From Selaginella moellendorffii (lineage: Eukaryota; Streptophyta; Lycopodiopsida; Selaginellales; Selaginellaceae), in contig NW_003314265.1 of assembly GCF_000143415.4 (NCBI RefSeq), positions 1,840,777-1,904,776 on the forward strand: 64,000 bases of DNA, given 5' to 3'. Positions 22,752 through 37,613 of the stretch are shown in pieces. Both the position numbers and the translations under genes were made by a program. Every line of letters starts with the position of its first letter. Positions within the stretch are counted from its first letter, which is position 1. The notes under the pieces are model-generated. The model had not been told where the DNA came from and did not search any database. It worked only from the letters and a program-made list of their open reading frames with translations.

Positions 22752-25700
22752 ATGGAAGAACACCAAGATGGCAAGGGAACGATGTGGGAATTGGATCAAA
22801 CGCTGGATCAGCCACTGGGCGATGAAGCCACCCAAGTTCGCGGCTTCCAAAATTCCAAGGTAATCACCGCTTTGTCCTTCTTCTCTTGCATCTTCGTTGT
22901 AATCTTTCTCCAGGAGCATCCTTTGGCGGTGACGATCCGGCTAGCGTTTATAAGCCTGGGCGTTGTTTATGGCGACCTTGCGACGTCTCCCCTCTACGTT
23001 TTTCCCAGCGTTTTTCCCGACGGCATCGTCGACCGAAGGGACGTTCTCGGCGCCGTGTGCCTCATCGTCTACTCCTTCACGCTCATTCCTCTTATCAAGT
23101 ATGTGTTCATCGTCTTGAGGGCAAATGACAATGGCGAAGGCAAGTTTCGATCGATCGTACTAGTTCTTGGTTTCCTCTCCCAAGATCTTAGAACTCATGA
23201 ATCCATTCAGGTGGCACATTTGCTTTGTATTCTCTCATCTGTAGACACGCCAAAGTGAACACCATTCCAAACCAACACCCGACCGACCAGTACTTGACAA
23301 CGTATAGCCGCCGCCCAGTGCCCGAGAACTCCCGAGCTTCCACCATCAAGAAGCTCCTCGAAGGCAGGAATTCCCTCCAGAAACTCCTGCTCGTCCTCGT
23401 TCTTCTTGGAACCTCCATGGTCATTGGCGACGGCGTCTTAACTCCAGCAATCTCGGGTATGTTTTCTTCGTCTTAAGCCACTCTAAACTAATCGCAGTCG
23501 TGTCCCTTTCGAATTTCTCCTTCCTCTTTTTGTGATCTTTTGTTTCGACCAGTGCTGTCATCAGTCAGTGGGATCAAAGTAGCTCATCCATCTTTTCACC
23601 AAGGTATAATATAATCTTATTCACAGCAACTTTATCGTATTCCATTCGTCTCGATCGCTGATCAAGCTACTATGCTCGATTTGTGCGCGCAGGCCATGTC
23701 GTGATCCTGGCTTTGATCATCCTCGTGCTCTTGTTTAGCATGCAACACGTTGGGACGGACAAAGTGGGGGTCATGTTTGGCCCCGTCATTCTCGTGTGGC
23801 TCTTGTCTATTGGAGCCGTGGGTGTTTACAACATCGCGATTCACAAGCCGGATATCTTCCGGGCCCTCTCTCCCGTCGCTGGCTTCGATTTCTTGAGGAG
23901 AACCAAATCCAAAGGATGGGCCAGGCTTGGAGGAATCGTGCTCTCCATCACAGGTAAACTGTCCTTTCTCTTGAAAGTTTCTATCTTGGTTTTTTTTCTT
24001 CTTCCTTGCGTCTGAGTGACGTTGTTTTGTCGAGTTTTTCTTTGATATTTTCTGGTCTTTCTTTCCTTGGTCTTACTTCTGGTCTAATGCATGTCAGTGA
24101 TATTAACAGATTGAGAAACTACAGGAGCCGAAGCCATGTTTGCGGACTTGGGACATTTTTCTACTGTGTCGATTCGGGTGAGTGTTGTGAACTCCTTTTT
24201 CTTTGATCATGGAAGATAATTTTTTGTAAGAGTTCTTCGTGGTCTGTGTTTTGTAGCTGGCTTTCACGTCTTTGGTGTTTCCTTGTTTGCTGGCTGCGTA
24301 CCTCGGTCAAGCGTCATTCCTTCTCAAGTTTCCCGACAAGGTGGACCAAACTTTCTATAGATCAATCCCAGGTAGGCGAGAGTTTTTATTCTTCTTGATC
24401 AAAAGCTCTCTCGCATTTTATCAGATCCAGTCTACTGGCCAATGTTTGTCATTGCAACAGTTGCAGCCATCGTTGCAAGTCAGGCAACAATCTCCGCCAC
24501 CTTCTCCATCGTCAAGCAATCGGTAGCTCTCGGGTGCTTCCCCCGGGTGAAGATCATCCACACCTCCAACCGCATTCTCGGCCAAATCTACGTCCCGGAG
24601 GTGAACTGGATTCTCATGCTCCTCTGCCTGGCCATCACCGCGGGATTCCGAGAAACAACCCAAATCGGCAACGCTTACGGTTCGTCAACCCAAAGTTCTA
24701 TCAAGATCGTCACCTCTCTTTTTTCTTCTCGATCCAAACAGGAATCGCCGTCATGGCCGTGATGCTCGTCACCACTCTTCTCATGACCTTGATCATGCTC
24801 TTCATTTGGCAGACCAACTTATCCCTCGTCCTCCTCTTCCTCGTCACCTTTGGCTCCGTGGAAACAATCTACTTCTCCGCGGTGCTCTTCAAGATTGCCA
24901 AGGGCGGCTGGGTTCCTCTCGCCATCGCCGCGGCACTCATGCTCATCTTCTACGCCTGGCACTACGGCACCGTCAAGCGCTACCAGTTTGAGATTCAGAA
25001 CAAGGTCCCGCTCGCCTGGATCCTGGGCCTCGGCCCCAGCCTCGGCCTCGTCCGCGTCCCAGGAGTCGGCTTCGTCTACACCGATCTCGCCCACGGCGTC
25101 CCCTCGATGTTTTCTCACTTCATCACTCACCTCCCGGCGATACACTCCGTCCTCGTCTTCGTCTGCGTGAAGTACCTTCCCGTCAACACCGTGCTCGAGG
25201 ACGAGAGGTTCCTCTTCCGGCGGATCGGCCCACCAGACTACTGGATGTACCGCTGTACCGTGCGGTATGGATACCGCGATCTCCACCGCAGAGACGAGCA
25301 GTTCGAGGAGCGCCTGATAGGAGCTCTGGCCGACTTCATCCGCAAGGATGATGACAACAATCGGGTGGAAACGTCGTCCACGGCGCCGTCGGAGCCGATG
25401 ACCATGGCTGCCTCCGATCGGGAGCAGAGCTTGCCTTCCGCGATCTCGCCCAGCGATCGCCGGTTTAGCTTCAGCTACAACAGCAACGAGGAGGCGAGCT
25501 GCTGCTCGGTAGAGATCAGGAGGGTGATGGGCGATCAGTCGGGCACGTCGAGTTACAACTCGAGGGATTACCAGGTGGTGCTGAGCCAGCGGCGGATCGA
25601 GCATCAGGTGGTGGAGGATCAGCTCAAGTTTTTGGTGGCGGCCAAGGAGAGCGGCGTGGTTCATATCCTGGGGAACACGGTGGTCAAGGCGAGGAAGGGG

Positions 25701-25832
25701 TCGGGACTGGCCAAGAGAATAGCCATCAACCATGTCTACAGCTTCTTGAGGAAGGTTTGCCGCGAGACCAGCGTCATTTACCACATACCTCACGAGACAA
25801 TGCTCAACGTTGGGATGATTTACGATGTGTAG
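22752..25832 (+). CDS. HAK/KUP/KT-type potassium transporter
   Basis: Multi-spanning membrane protein for K+ uptake, probably K+/H+ symport. Nine exons: 22752-22859, 22914-23139, 23211-23456, 23553-23603, 23693-23953, 24125-24177, 24257-24371, 24425-24679, 24742-25832; about 801 aa. The family signature lies in the first helix as [16 protein letters not shown] (about residue 50), where many relatives have G or S instead of A in GDxxTSPLY. Further family blocks are [48 protein letters not shown] and [17 protein letters not shown]. Hydrophobic segments run from about 40 to 530; the hydrophilic C-terminus ends with [19 protein letters not shown], then NVGMIYDV. Intron 2 is a GC-AG intron (donor AG/GCAAGT at 23140); splicing there is required to give [16 protein letters not shown]. 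The long minus-strand ORF over the last exon is a composition shadow. Confidence 0.94.
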
Positions 25833-26419
25833 GCAGGATTCTATGTGTACGTACAAGGAGTCATATGTATACATACTTTATGCCGTTCTTTGTCACCAAG
25901 ATTCCTACTTTGTTTTGAAAAACAGATATAAACAAACGCTTGTGCAAACAGTTGCCTACACATCTTAGAGATGAAAGTATTTCTATTTTTGACTGTGTTC
26001 TGGTTTGCATATTGTGAAATAGGTACAAAATGTATTCAGGATGAAGGTGGAGGTGTAGGTGAGGGTGGTGGTGGGGGTAATGATGATGGTGGTGGAAGTG
26101 GTGCTGTCTTAAAACTTTTCAAATATCATGTGTGAAAAATGTCAACATACAAGAATTAAAAAGAAATCTTGAATCATAGATATGTGTATATCAATGATTT
26201 TTACTTTAAAACACCATTAGTTTTTAAAAATTTAGATATACAATGAATGTTTAAAACAATATTATAACATAATTTAAAAATTGGTAATATAATAAATGAA
26301 AAGAATGGTTTTATTTCTTTTTTCTTGTTCTAATTCTATATTTAACATTTTAGAAATATATTAACAAAGAAAATTAAACTAATAAACTTCTTAAATATGT
26401 TAAATTTTTATATGCTATA
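25833..26419. other. 3' flank with a GGT-rich low-complexity patch
   Basis: No gene is seen. The interval probably includes the HAK/KUP 3'UTR. An imperfect GGT/GGA-rich tract lies at about 26039-26103, followed by strongly A/T-rich DNA up to the gypsy remnant. Confidence 0.5.
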
Positions 26420-26425
26420 AGTGCA

Positions 26426-26580
26426 TAGAATATGGAAAGAAAATACATAAATATACATATTAATTAACCCAAAAATCCTAGCTTATATACAGAAGCGAAT
26501 GGTCTAGATTAAAACCAATCTGACAGCTACTAAAATCCCACTATGCTAATATTAGTATACAGCATTGCAACCGTATACTA
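26426..26580 (-). repeat. LTR-like left end of the second gypsy copy
   Basis: It aligns by eye with 31035-31205 and 4010-4168 (shared words CCCACTATGCTAATATTAG, AAAACCAATCTGA and TTAACCCAAAAA). This is the 3' LTR for the minus-strand element. The edges are approximate. Confidence 0.55.
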
Positions 26581-29500
26581 GAAGGTGGCATTGGTGAATC
26601 TATAATTAGTGCTAGTTGTTCATAATCCCTTTGTATAAAGCATTTTAATCATTGCATATGCACAATTTTTGAAGGACCAACTTATTGGACATTAAGCTAA
26701 ACCTCATCAACTTGCAGTCCAACTTATTGCAACACCTAATATGGTTCCTTCCATTGAGTAAAGAGTCACATACAGTAAGATTAAGAAAATAGACTAATGC
26801 CAAATTATCCATTTTGTATTTTGCAAGTGGATGATAATAGAAGTTGTAACACTATTGTTGTCCCATTTGTATGCAGTCCAGATATTCAACAAATTCTATT
26901 TAGATAAGTGGAAAGATGCTTGTCAAATACTAATCCTAAGATGTAACATCGGCGACTTGTGGCAATTGCAAAGATAAACTCAACTTCATTAGTAATACAA
27001 GATAATGATTATATAAGAGTTTATATGGTGAAGCATCAATAGAACTCTGCACCCTTGTGATATATGCATATCGAAGAGACGACAAATAATAATCCCAACC
27101 CGAATCCTGAAAGTTCACATACTTTGTGATCATCCATTTGAAGTTCTAAATGAGCCATTCCATTAAACTATTGAACTATGGATGATAAGTACTCATGAAA
27201 ATGTGGTGTATCCCTAATCAAGACTTTAAAATAAATGAAAGACCATTATCTGAAAGAATTTGCTTCAAATTAAAATGCTGGAACACCATTCAACTGGGGA
27301 GGAAATAACCAACAACAATGGCAAATGCACTAGTAAGAGCACAAACTTCCACCCAATAAATCAAATAGTTAAAAGCAATAATGATATATACTCATTGCTA
27401 GCAGTTGACTGTGGAAAAGACCCTATTAAATTAAATGCCACCAACTCAAACAAATGGGCAATTGCAATTAACTTCAACTATCTTTCTGCAACATGAGGGG
27501 GAGTATAACGAGTTTGGCACTAAATGCAACTACGTACATACTAGATAACATTACATTGCATCTTTGGCTAATAGAAAGACTTATGTAGCTTCTCAGTCAC
27601 ACAATGATGTCCTATATACTTGCTTAGAATAGAAGAATTATGGTAGGAATAGAAAAAGCATGGAATAAATATTAAAAGCATTACCAATTGTAAATGATCA
27701 TCAAGATTTGTCCCTATAAAATAAAGAAGATCATCCTCAAGGTTATATTAAGAATGTAAATGCCAAAATGGCAAGTCATTAGTAAATAATACAGAATTTT
27801 CAAACCTATCTTAAAACCTTTAAATCCATGGCTCAATCTTTTGAGCCTTGCGAACCTCATCAAAAGAAGGTAAATTTTGCTTTACACTTTATGAACACTG
27901 AACGTTAAATATAACAACTGCCAATAGTATAAAATCTTTATCCAAAAAATCCACAAATGTGGGAATAACAAGTTTATCAAAAACATGAGAAGAGAGCGAG
28001 GAGTTCAAAAAAGGGCATCAATATTAACCATAAAACTCCCTAAGTGATGAACACCATCAAAATTATATATCTGAAGCTTCAAAGCCTACTAAGTAGTACA
28101 ACTAACCAAGTTCTTCCACTTCAATAATGAAGTAATTGTAACATGATTACCTTTTAGTAACGTTTGAGAACCATATAGATATGCATAAAGTTTTTTGAAA
28201 CCCTAAACTATTCTTAAACACTCTTTCTTTGTCATGGAGTAGTTTACCTTCGTTGGTTGTAATGTACGGTTGATATATGCAATAAGATGGTGCTGATTAG
28301 GCACACTTGGGCTCTCTTGCATTAACATACTTCTAAGATTGATATCGAAAACATCCACATAAAAAATAAAAAGTTGAGTGTAGTTAGGATATATTAAAAC
28401 TAGAGGAGTTGTCAATAGCTCTTTGAAATTCATAAATGCTCACTCACAGTTTGTAAACCAAATGAAAGATGATGCTGACAATTTCAAGAATACTCACAAT
28501 GGTGCAATGCAATCAAAAAAATGATCAACAAAACAATTAAGATATTACACTTACTCAGGAAATGCTACATATCATTCACACACTTCAAAGAAGGGAACTT
28601 TAGAATAACTATAATTTTGTTATGATCAACTTATAAAGCTTCACAAAAAATATAATACTAAAGATAAGTTGTATCTTTGAACCCAAACATGCACTTCAAC
28701 CACTTCAGTTTTAAATTAATTTCCCAAAGTTGATTCAACACTTTATAAACATTATGGATATATTCTTTCTATGTCCCCTCCGAGTGGATCAAGACATCAT
28801 CAATGAAGTCAGTAGTTATCTCTAGTATATCGCAAAGAACTTCGTCCATCATCCACTGGAAAGTTGCTGGAGCATTATTCAAACCAAACGGCATCACTAA
28901 GAACTTATACACACTAAATGGTGTACAGAAAAAAGTCTTAAGAATATCATTTTCGGTCATCAATACTTGCCAGTAACTAGAAGCAAAATCTAACTTATTG
29001 AATTAATGACTTTTCCCCAAACGATTCAAGAGATCAGCAATGTGAGGAAGAAGGTACACATCAGGGATTATCACTTTATTTAACAAATGATAGTTGATGT
29101 AAAAATGAATACTCCCATTAGACTTCGTCACTAAATGAAATTCATATGCCCAAGGACTCCACAACTTTTGAATAACACATTTTTCCAACATTTCTTTGAT
29201 GTTTGCATGTAAAATTTTAATCTCTTTGGGTGACTAACGATAAACAGGAACCTTTATTAAACAGGCATCCCTAGTTAGAATAGGATGACATGTTGCAATC
29301 TTGGTCCTAGACAATAATTCAAATTCAAAGAGATCAACATACTCCTTCATGAGGCGGTTAACCGTTACAACACAAAGACTGTCGAAAGGAACAAAAAAGG
29401 GAAAAAAGGAATAAAATAGAAACATAGAAGGAAGTAATGGGGAGATAAAAGTGATAGAAATAGAAATAGAAACAAAAGGACAAAAAGGAATAAAAGTAAA

Positions 29501-31034
29501 ATGAATGGAAGAAATATAAAGAAGTATAAGACAAAAGAGAGAAGCTTCAAAGTCACATTTAGCATGATTATGCTGCAACCAATTTATACCAAGGATGAAG
29601 TTAAAAGTTTGACTCGGCACCACCCGTAATGATTGCAATTCAAGCTTGAGATTGCCCACACGGATAACTAAATCCACCTCATCCCGTGCACGTACATGTG
29701 TATGGCTATTGCTATAAAGAATGAAACTGACTTTGCCACATGATACAAATGTAGACAGCAATATGTGGCAATAGACCGAGCAATAGAAGATAAACTCAAG
29801 CTTATATCAACCAACATAAAGAAAAGAATAGGAGACTTCTTGTTATAAAAATGAGCTTGGAAAATAAATATTAGATGAACTGATGCCGAGTGAACCCTTT
29901 AATAATACTTCCAAAAGAAAGATAGAGAGGTCACTAACTTATTTACACAAGGTCCCTCTGCTACTTGCATGACTCCTCGTTTCTCAGAAGCATCTTAGTA
30001 TTCAACCTTTCATTATAGTAGCACCAATAAGACATTGTTGACACCAAGGTCTTCACCCAAGAAATGGAAGTTGCCAATCCAGAAAATGCTAGTAAGTGTG
30101 ATTAATTTCATCACATGCCTAATAGTGGACATTATGGCCACGACCATGTCTTCGCCCTTGTCCTTGAACTTAGGCAACAGTAGCATCAACCTCCATTGAA
30201 ACAGAACCATCTCCTATAAAAAGTGGAGCTGAAAAACATGTAGTGAGAAGTGAAAGACGCAATATTTCATAATAATGTGCCAAGAGAAGAACATTATCAA
30301 AGGTGGCTGGAACAAGTGCATGCATAAGTCTTATAAGATCTTGATTAAGTGTTGACTACAATATTCCCAACTTGATCTATTCTGACATATTTGGCTTCGC
30401 ATGAAGTAAGAGGTTTTAGAAATGAGTACCAAATTGCATCACTGACTTAGACTGCATTTGATGAAGATGGTGCAATTGTTAAAAGGCATTATTATAATTG
30501 TCAATATGTCCAGATATGCATTTGAAGATGTTTAGGAGAATGCTCTAATCCTCACGAGTGGCTACGTTCAAACCATTGTACCATTATAGTGCCATCTTTT
30601 TGAGACATATAGGAAACTTATGCAAATGCTGAGCTTTATCCCAAGAATAATATGTGGCAATCACCATAAAATGATCAAACTAATAATACACATCATCCCC
30701 AAAATTCTCACAGAAGAACTCTGCCTAAACATGGGGATTGATAGCAAAAGCAAGAGGAGCTATACTACATGTTGTGAATATTGATATTAATTGAATTTAA
30801 TTATTCAACTACAACTATATGACACTGAGTAATTACACCCCAAAGTCAAAAGGAGGAAGAGGTTGCTATTTTGCCATGAAAATGAACAAAAAGAAAAGAA
30901 CAAAAGAGAATAAGTTGGGAAAAACTATAAGAAAATGGAGATCTAAACAATGCAAAAGTTAAATTTAAATCAAAATCCTAAATTTTAGCACTTTTCAGGG
31001 ACAATCAAAACTGCCTCTCACCTTCACAAATGTA

Positions 31035-31205
31035 AATGTATGTAATATGGAAATAAAATATAGAAGTGTGGATATTAACTAACCCAAAAACATTAGTTTA
31101 TATATAAGAGTAAATGGTTTAGTTTAAAACCAATCTAATGGCTATCACTATGCTAATAGTAGTATATGGCATTGTAGCTGTGCACGTGGACCTCACAATG
31201 CATGA
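31035..31205 (-). repeat. LTR-like right end of the second gypsy copy
   Basis: The 5' LTR counterpart of 26426-26580, ending with GTGGACCTCACAATGCATG. The first copy ends similarly (TTGGACCTCACACAACATG at about 4150-4170). No clear primer-binding site was identified inside it. Confidence 0.55.
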
Positions 31206-31537
31206 AGTTTTTTCTTATTTGACTTTATGCTTTTTATTATGTATAAATTTATGATAAAAAATTTAGTTTAAGTATTATATTGCTAGCATCATCATTTTAG
31301 GCACTATAAATTTTTAAATTTAATTAAGCACTATTGCATTAATTGTATTTTTTTATTTTAGTAAAATGAGAAGCATTCTATCCATATATAGTAATACAAT
31401 TTTACGAATAACTTGTTAGTAAAGTGGTAAGTTTTGAAATTACACAGAAAAAAGTCCAAACATAAAATATGCTAACAGAAGTTCTATATTAATCGGCCAA
31501 AACCCAAAGCCCTAAGGAGCTCTTCCCCATTCAAATC
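31206..31537. other. AT-rich spacer and GYRB upstream region
   Basis: A/T-rich DNA without genes. The last 40 nt before the GYRB start contain AAAGCCCTAAGGAG, a partial telobox-like word. Confidence 0.45.
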
Positions 31538-34746
<3,209 letters not shown>

Positions 34747-35440
34747 ACAGTCGCATCCTGCGTTTTCTTCGACCAAATGCAATTTGTAAGTTTCCCACTG
34801 TTTGTGCGTACGATTCCACTCCTACTTATGGTCTTGCAATCCTTGACTTCGACGTAGGTGTGATGTGGGTGAAGCTTCTATCGGTGCTTGAAAAGTTCCA
34901 CGCATAATCTTCTCCTGCTTTTTGTTTAAAGTCGGCATTCATTCTCGCCTTGAAAACGCTTGCTGCCTTTTTTTAGTGTATGGAACCGTGAACGAATCAA
35001 TGCGTGCTCATTTCAAAGTGTTACAAGGAAGGAATATGATCACCACGGATCCGGTATGATAAACTAAACGATTTTTGTGGAAACTCTATGCCAACTTGTT
35101 TGACCAGGCAGCAGAAGGTGAAACATCCACCAAGATGCGAAGAGGAAGAGAAAGAAGAGCATGTTGCCACCATGATTGAGGACTGATTGAGAAGAGACAA
35201 CCAGATAACAACACGAGGAAGAGAATCAACCCGCAAAGCAAAACAAGGATTTCTTCGCCGAGGCATTACTTCGAGGTGGTGGTATTGTCGCGATCAACGT
35301 TAGACAACTCGAAAGACTGTAAAGTATGGCAAGATCGAGCAAGCACGACAGTTTGGACGGCTACGAACAAACGTTAAAAAGGGTGAAAAAGCGTTGCAAA
35401 GGAAAGTACTAGTGCCAGTGGACGTAGACATCCTAAACCA
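34747..35440. other. Convergent 3' region between GYRB and the zinc-finger gene
   Basis: The interval holds the 3' flanks of two convergent genes. No ORF with recognisable domains is seen; antisense overlap of the two 3'UTRs is possible in the 694-bp gap. Confidence 0.5.
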
Positions 35441-36865
35441 TCAGTGCCGCTTCGCTCCTAGTCTCAGCGAGAGATCCAGCTCGCCCGAGTCATCCTCGAA
35501 TGGATCAGAGTTCTTCAACGACGACAGGTTGCATTGGTGCTGCTGCTGTTGCTGCTGTTGGTGTTGGTAGTGCTGCTGCTCTTCCGCCGCCGGCGCTCCT
35601 CCGACCAAACCATTGATATGAAACCGAACACCCGACTTAACTCCGTGACCAAACATCTCGACCGACGGGCTTCTTTGCAGCTGGTGTTGCTGTTGAGACG
35701 ACGATCCCGCGAGAAACGAAGAAGCAGCTCTGGCAGCAGCGCACCAACCTTTGGAGTCCAGGCCGCTCAATGATGGGTGGTGGAATCCAAATCCGGAGAA
35801 GCTGGAGCTATGGTGGTGCTCGCCAGAGTTTGGGTGGGACGACGATGGCAGAGTGGAGTTCTTGTGAAGACTACTTGGTGCCGTGGCGACGGTGGACTGG
35901 GCTTCCACTCCCAGGGACCTGTTGTTGGCGGCGGCGGCGGCGTTAAACCCGTGGAACGCGGAGCCCGAGCTTCCGCCGGGAAAACCGATGGTGGGGGTGA
36001 TAGCGGTGGTGGTGGTGGTGGTGGTGGCGGCGGCGGTCCTAGCACCGTGAGCTCGTCGAGCGGCGGTTCTCTCCCTCTTGTGCGCGTTTTGGTGGCCACC
36101 CAGCGCCTGCGAGCTTGGGAACTTTCGGTCACAGTAAGTGCAAGAGAATTGGCGATTGGTGGTGGTGGTGGCGATCGACGCGTGGTTCTCAGCAGCAGTG
36201 CTGGCAGCGTGAAGAGCAACCGGCGCGAGAGGAGCGATGGCGGCGGTAGCAGCGGCAACGGCGGCGGCGGGGCTTTGATGATCTGAGGATGATCCCAGCG
36301 ACGTGCTGCCCTCCGACACAACGGAAGTGCTGGACGAGAGGGATGATCTCCAGTGCTCTCTCGCCTTGGCGACGTGATCTTGCTTTGAGAGATGGTGATG
36401 ATCCAGGTCCCTTGACAAGAATCCAAGCTTGGTGGTGGCCCCGCCAAGGAAACAATGAGCCACCGCCGCCGCCGCCGCCGGCGAAGTCGAGGAGGAAGTT
36501 ATAATCTCCTCGCCACACACCTCGAATTCCCTTGTCACGATCGCGCTGCTATCCTCCTCCTCCTCCTCCTCCTCCTCCATCTCTTCATTCTCGAGCTCGT
36601 GATGACGACCACGATGATCCAGCTTGGGATCTTGACACCCAGCAGCGACGATTCTAGCTTGATCGAGATCGTCACCTCGATCTAGTTCTAATGCCTGGCC
36701 TTCCTCTTCTTCCTCTAGTCTGGAATTTAGATTCAACCTCTTGGGATACCTTGCTGTTCCCTCTCCTCCCACGCCTGGAACTCTTCCTTGATCTTCTTGT
36801 TCCTCTTGTTCTTGCTCTTCTTCTTCTTCCCTATGTTGGTCCTCAAAGCTCCTCTTGCTGCCCAT
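35441..36865 (-). CDS. Single C2H2 zinc-finger protein with EAR motif
   Basis: Probable nuclear transcriptional repressor. Single exon, 474 aa from the ATG at 36865 ([11 protein letters not shown]); the frame stays open upstream to 36970, but this start begins the hydrophilic body and the upstream part looks like untranslated CT-rich leader. One zinc finger lies at about residues 239-261 with the plant-specific QALGGH core in [19 protein letters not shown]. An EAR-type repression motif (ELDLSLRLG) lies at the extreme C-terminus, as in the plant ZFP-type one-finger proteins. The rest is low complexity: acidic Glu runs near the N-terminus, and Ala, Thr, Ser, His and Gln runs around the finger and towards the end. 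The triplet repeats behind these runs generate large shadow ORFs on the other strand. Specific targets cannot be inferred. Confidence 0.9.
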   Translation of the reverse strand: MGSKRSFEDQHREEEEEQEQEEQEDQGRVPGVGGEGTARYPKRLNLNSRLEEEEEGQALELDRGDDLDQARIVAAGCQDPKLDHRGRHHELENEEMEEEEEEEEDSSAIVTREFEVCGEEIITSSSTSPAAAAAVAHCFLGGATTKLGFLSRDLDHHHLSKQDHVAKAREHWRSSLSSSTSVVSEGSTSLGSSSDHQSPAAAVAAATAAIAPLAPVALHAASTAAENHASIATTTTNRQFSCTYCDRKFPSSQALGGHQNAHKRERTAARRAHGARTAAATTTTTTTAITPTIGFPGGSSGSAFHGFNAAAAANNRSLGVEAQSTVATAPSSLHKNSTLPSSSHPNSGEHHHSSSFSGFGFHHPSLSGLDSKGWCAAARAASSFLAGSSSQQQHQLQRSPSVEMFGHGVKSGVRFHINGLVGGAPAAEEQQHYQHQQQQQQQHQCNLSSLKNSDPFEDDSGELDLSLRLGAKRH

Positions 36866-36907
36866 CCCGGCGGATCCAAAATCTCTAAGATTGGATCGAT
36901 CAAAGAG

Positions 36908-36935
36908 AGGGGAGAGAGAGAGAGAGAGAGACCCA
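36908..36935. repeat. (GA)n tract upstream of the zinc-finger gene
   Basis: GAGAGGGG followed by an uninterrupted GA run, that is a CT run on the coding strand, lies about 45-70 nt upstream of the zinc-finger ATG. CT-rich tracts are frequent in plant 5' leaders and core promoters. Confidence 0.6.
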
Positions 36936-37613
36936 GCAAAAAAGAAGAAACCAAGGAGAAGGAAGCGCACAAAAATTACAGCCTAGAGCAGCTAATCCAA
37001 GCTCTCCACATTTTTTTGTATCATCAGCTTTCACAGTTTAAAACCATCCCTCTACTCAACAAAAACAACAATTTAGTGTAATTGGAAAATTTCCACAAGT
37101 AAAATGGGATCGTGTGTTGTCGGAAATAGCTAACATAATTTGGAAATCGAAATGCCAGCGTGATATTTTTTTGACATGAAAGGATGTTGGTATGGTCATT
37201 AAAGAATAGGTCCCAAGTCAAAGTGTTCCACTAGATCATCACTCACATGGGAAGAAATCGTATAAAAGATAAATTTTGACACTCAATCTAATGCCAAATC
37301 CACAGCACATTTTTCTCCACTTAGTGTTTGCACCAAACACAATATCTCTGAAAAAAGAAGCCATTAAAACCACGCCCAGGAAGACTTTGAGCCGCCACAA
37401 TCACTTTGCGAAGCTTCCGGCCATCGAGGAGTACGCTACGAAACGATGGATGATAAGTTCTTTCTATCTTGCTTCCAGAAAAACACTGCATTTACAAACT
37501 CTACGAGAGAAAAAGTGGAAGGGGGCGAGCGAACGTACTTCCCTCTACATCACGGCTTCTTTCTTTACCAAAACCATCAATCCACCCACTAGCAGTACCC
37601 GTCCATCCATCCA
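36936..37613. other. Intergenic region upstream of the zinc-finger gene
   Basis: It probably contains the zinc-finger promoter and the 3'UTR of the LRR gene at 37614-38675. No additional gene is supported; the plus-strand ORFs here lack recognisable domains. Confidence 0.45.

Larger units (their letters stand above)
26420..31205 (-). mobile_element. Decayed near-complete Ty3/gypsy retrotransposon, second copy
   Basis: Same family and orientation as 1-4168, here with both ends. From right to left: LTR-like end (about 31035-31205); gag (about 30000-30900); protease-like region (29234-29761, with FILGINWLQHNHAKCDF); reverse transcriptase (about 28700-29200, with FLVMPFGLNNAPATFQ and the catalytic box FIDDVLIHSEG); RNase H (28203-28433, with a LTTPLVLIYPN start); integrase region (about 26900-27900); and a left LTR-like end (about 26420-26600). 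All domains are broken by stops and frameshifts. The element is about 4.8 kb with very short or partly deleted LTRs of roughly 160 nt. The two ends have diverged visibly, so the insertion is old. Confidence 0.87.

Noticed and set aside
24819-25874. 351-codon minus-strand ORF
   Set aside because: Entirely antisense to the last HAK/KUP exon; a codon-bias shadow.
35767-36447. 226-codon Pro-rich ORF overlapping the zinc-finger gene
   Set aside because: A frame shadow of triplet repeats in the zinc-finger coding sequence.
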